From: RGIG1681 sp045648025
GTDB taxonomy: Bacteria > Bacillota > Clostridia > Christensenellales > UBA1242
Direction: 5' to 3'
Assembly (NCBI GenBank): GCA_045648025.1
Contig: JAZRNH010000045.1
Span: forward strand, 1-64,000
Length of the DNA: 64,000 bases
The notes under the pieces are model-generated. The model did no database searches. It saw nothing but the letters and a program-made list of their open reading frames with translations, and was not told the origin of the DNA. The number at the start of each line of letters is the position of its first letter. The stretch's first letter is position 1. A program made the position numbers and the translations under genes. This document shows positions 62,202-64,000 of this stretch, piece by piece.

Positions 62202-64000
62202 ATGGGGTTAATTAATATGGCGACAAAAATTCCAACTTTAATGATGAAGTTATCTTCATCTATTTTCCCGACCGGTTCTTCAAGTTTCTTGGCGGCAGCG
62301 GGAACGGATTCGTTCTTGTCGGTGGTATTCAACTTTTTAGCCAAAATTTTCTATTTTGCGGCTAAATGGATGTTATATCTGCTTGATATTTTGTATGCAT
62401 ATATAAAAGAACTTTGCGGTCTTAATATGAGTTATGAGTCTTTAGAAAAAATGGTTTCAAAAGAATCTGACTTTGTATTTAATCTTTTGATTACATCAAG
62501 AGAAACAATTACTCCAATTATTAAAAGTTTAATAGGTCTTGTTATTGCACTGGTTATTTTCTTTGCAATTTTAGCGGTTATTAAAACCACTTTCAATTCA
62601 ATAAAACAAGGTGCAACAGCAGACATTAAGGGTGTATTTAGAAACACATTTAAAGCATTTATCTTGCTTGTTATTACACCAATGCTCGCAATTGTTGGTA
62701 TTGTTGCTGCAAACACAATCTTAAAGACATTATATAATGCAACAAACCCTTCAGGTTCGACAAGCATAAGCACTCAGTTGTTCTCAGCTTCTGCAACATC
62801 TGCTAGTAGTTATCGAATATATGCTCAAAATGGTTTAAAAATTCCGATAACTTATGATTTTACCGAACAAGAAACAATTTTAGAATATTATCAAAATCAT
62901 CCACTTACTGATGATTTTAGAGAATATGTTGTTTCCGACAAAAACCTTATATATACAAATTATAAAAGGTTGCAAGACGGAAATTTTGATGAATTTATAT
63001 ATCTTAACGATGCCATTTCTTCTGGAACAGGTGTAACAGAAAGTTATGTAACAAGATATTATCAAGCTTATGATAGACATGCTGAATCTGTTAAACCAGT
63101 TTCTCCATATCATGCATATAAGAGAATTCAGGCTTATAGATCAGAATATCTTGTTATGGCAGATGTTATTGATTATTGTATAAATTCAGGCAATACTCTT
63201 TATTTAAAAACAATACAAGAAGTTCTTGATTCTATAGCTGCTGTGCCAGATGACAGTGTGTTTGAATCATTTGTAACATTGTTTGATATTGAATTTTTAA
63301 CAGCAGATTTAAAAACTTATGTTTTGAGTTCGATTGTAACAACTAATGCAGATGATGTAAACAGCACATACAACTCGTACAAACAAATCTATAATCACGA
63401 TAGTTGGGAAATTATTAGATTTAACAGCACATATTATGATGCAAACGAAAGCACTGAGCCTACAAGAAAAATGGTTATTCAATATAACCATGTTAAAGAT
63501 GCTACAGATGAACTTGATGGTGCAAAGTATATAGTTGCTAGTGAACAAATTAAAACCGTTTATGATGCTTATTCAAGCAGAGATAAACAATATCCTTATT
63601 TCTATCCAATAACTCTTGGTTATGGAACTGGAAGTGGTGGTGCATTTGATACAGACTTTATTCAAATGGGTCAAATTGTTGCTGCAAAAGGTATTTTCAG
63701 CGAAGGAAAATATCCAACAGCAATTAGACAAAGTGATGACAAAGCTGAACTTCAATTTTATAGAGAGACAATCTCACAAGTAAATGTGGGTGATGAAAGT
63801 GGTATGGCTGGAGGCTCTCTTGCAACTGAAGAAAAGAAGAGTGGTATTGCTGGATTCTTCCAAAAACTTAAAGCAATGTTTAGCCCCAAAGTTAATTTAA
63901 GTGTTGACGAAAATGCGGTTATAACGGCTTATGGTATTGAAGAAGTTCAAGTCAATATTTTAACGGCTGGTAAACTTAATATTAGCTATATGTTCTCAGA
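62202..64000 (+). CDS. Third VirB6-like protein, N-terminal part (cut by window end)
   Basis: An open frame of about 599 codons with no stop runs to the window edge. The ATG at 62202 follows CAGGAGAG, 26 bp after giant 2. Hydrophobic segments are at about 40-70, 108-130 and 148-172. A polar region that looks extracellular then begins. The junction RIYAQNGLKIPITY matches YRYYAQENKRIPI of giant 2 and KYEKYANGGER of giant 1, and the order of helices is the same, so it is a paralogue. Given its size already, it is likely another giant. It is in one operon with virB4 and giant 2. Confidence 0.8.
   Translation, partial: MGLINMATKIPTLMMKLSSSIFPTGSSSFLAAAGTDSFLSVVFNFLAKIFYFAAKWMLYLLDILYAYIKELCGLNMSYESLEKMVSKESDFVFNLLITSRETITPIIKSLIGLVIALVIFFAILAVIKTTFNSIKQGATADIKGVFRNTFKAFILLVITPMLAIVGIVAANTILKTLYNATNPSGSTSISTQLFSASATSASSYRIYAQNGLKIPITYDFTEQETILEYYQNHPLTDDFREYVVSDKNLIYTNYKRLQDGNFDEFIYLNDAISSGTGVTESYVTRYYQAYDRHAESVKPVSPYHAYKRIQAYRSEYLVMADVIDYCINSGNTLYLKTIQEVLDSIAAVPDDSVFESFVTLFDIEFLTADLKTYVLSSIVTTNADDVNSTYNSYKQIYNHDSWEIIRFNSTYYDANESTEPTRKMVIQYNHVKDATDELDGAKYIVASEQIKTVYDAYSSRDKQYPYFYPITLGYGTGSGGAFDTDFIQMGQIVAAKGIFSEGKYPTAIRQSDDKAELQFYRETISQVNVGDESGMAGGSLATEEKKSGIAGFFQKLKAMFSPKVNLSVDENAVITAYGIEEVQVNILTAGKLNISYMFS

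Noticed and set aside
1..64000. CRISPR array or insertion sequence
   Set aside because: No regularly spaced short repeats and no transposase-like frame were seen on either strand.

Overview
The window is AT-rich chromosomal DNA from a low-GC Bacillota, most likely an uncultured clostridium-like, possibly host-associated, lineage. The evidence is gene content and order. holB, ricT, trmN6, tatD, ksgA and veg are present, a set that clusters near the replication origin of Bacillus and Clostridium. There are also families typical of spore-forming Firmicutes: SpmA/SpmB, an SPOCS(DUF3794)+LysM protein, Veg, a DUF4364 regulator and a TSCPD protein. TGA ends the comEC reading frame, so the Mycoplasma code is excluded. 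Shine-Dalgarno sites are strong and many promoters match TTGACA-17-TATAAT well.

Region 1 (1-18,024) is mostly housekeeping: uracil-DNA glycosylase, two surface proteins (one an HtrA-like protease), acyl carrier protein, a zinc-ribbon acidic protein, Veg, the SPOCS/LysM protein, a protein that looks like Rho without its ATP-binding loop, GreA, and a holB-ricT-ferredoxin-trmN6 cluster. SpmA/SpmB, TatD, KsgA, a lipoprotein, a TSCPD/DUF4364 pair and two unknown genes follow. Region 2 (18,025-18,461) holds a minus-strand tRNA-Glu(CTC). The 3' end of this tRNA and its terminator are duplicated 200 bp away, around a hairpin-rich spacer. Region 3 (18,462-28,803) carries a short-chain dehydrogenase, PepD, a HAD phosphatase, DegV, a PH-domain membrane protein, a ComEC channel without its nuclease-like domain, HolA, a degenerate M28 peptidase, ribosomal protein S20 and MurI.

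Region 4 (29,005 to the end) is the unusual part. It is a type IV secretion-like locus of at least 35 kb. On the minus strand are a VirD4/TraG coupling ATPase and a 757-residue surface protein. Divergently on the plus strand are two small two-helix pilin-like proteins, a 4,301-residue VirB6-like protein, a VirB4 ATPase with a PrgI-like membrane head, a 3,901-residue VirB6-like protein, and a third VirB6-like gene that runs off the window. The three giants share an N-terminal membrane module. They place their bulk on opposite sides of the membrane: protein 1 has about 3,000 predicted cytoplasmic residues, and protein 2 about 3,400 predicted extracellular residues built from a recurring W-T-x-x-D module. 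No relaxase, integrase or other mobility gene is visible, so this may be a resident export, adhesion or DNA-handling machine rather than an ordinary conjugative element. That last point is inference; the element could continue beyond the window.
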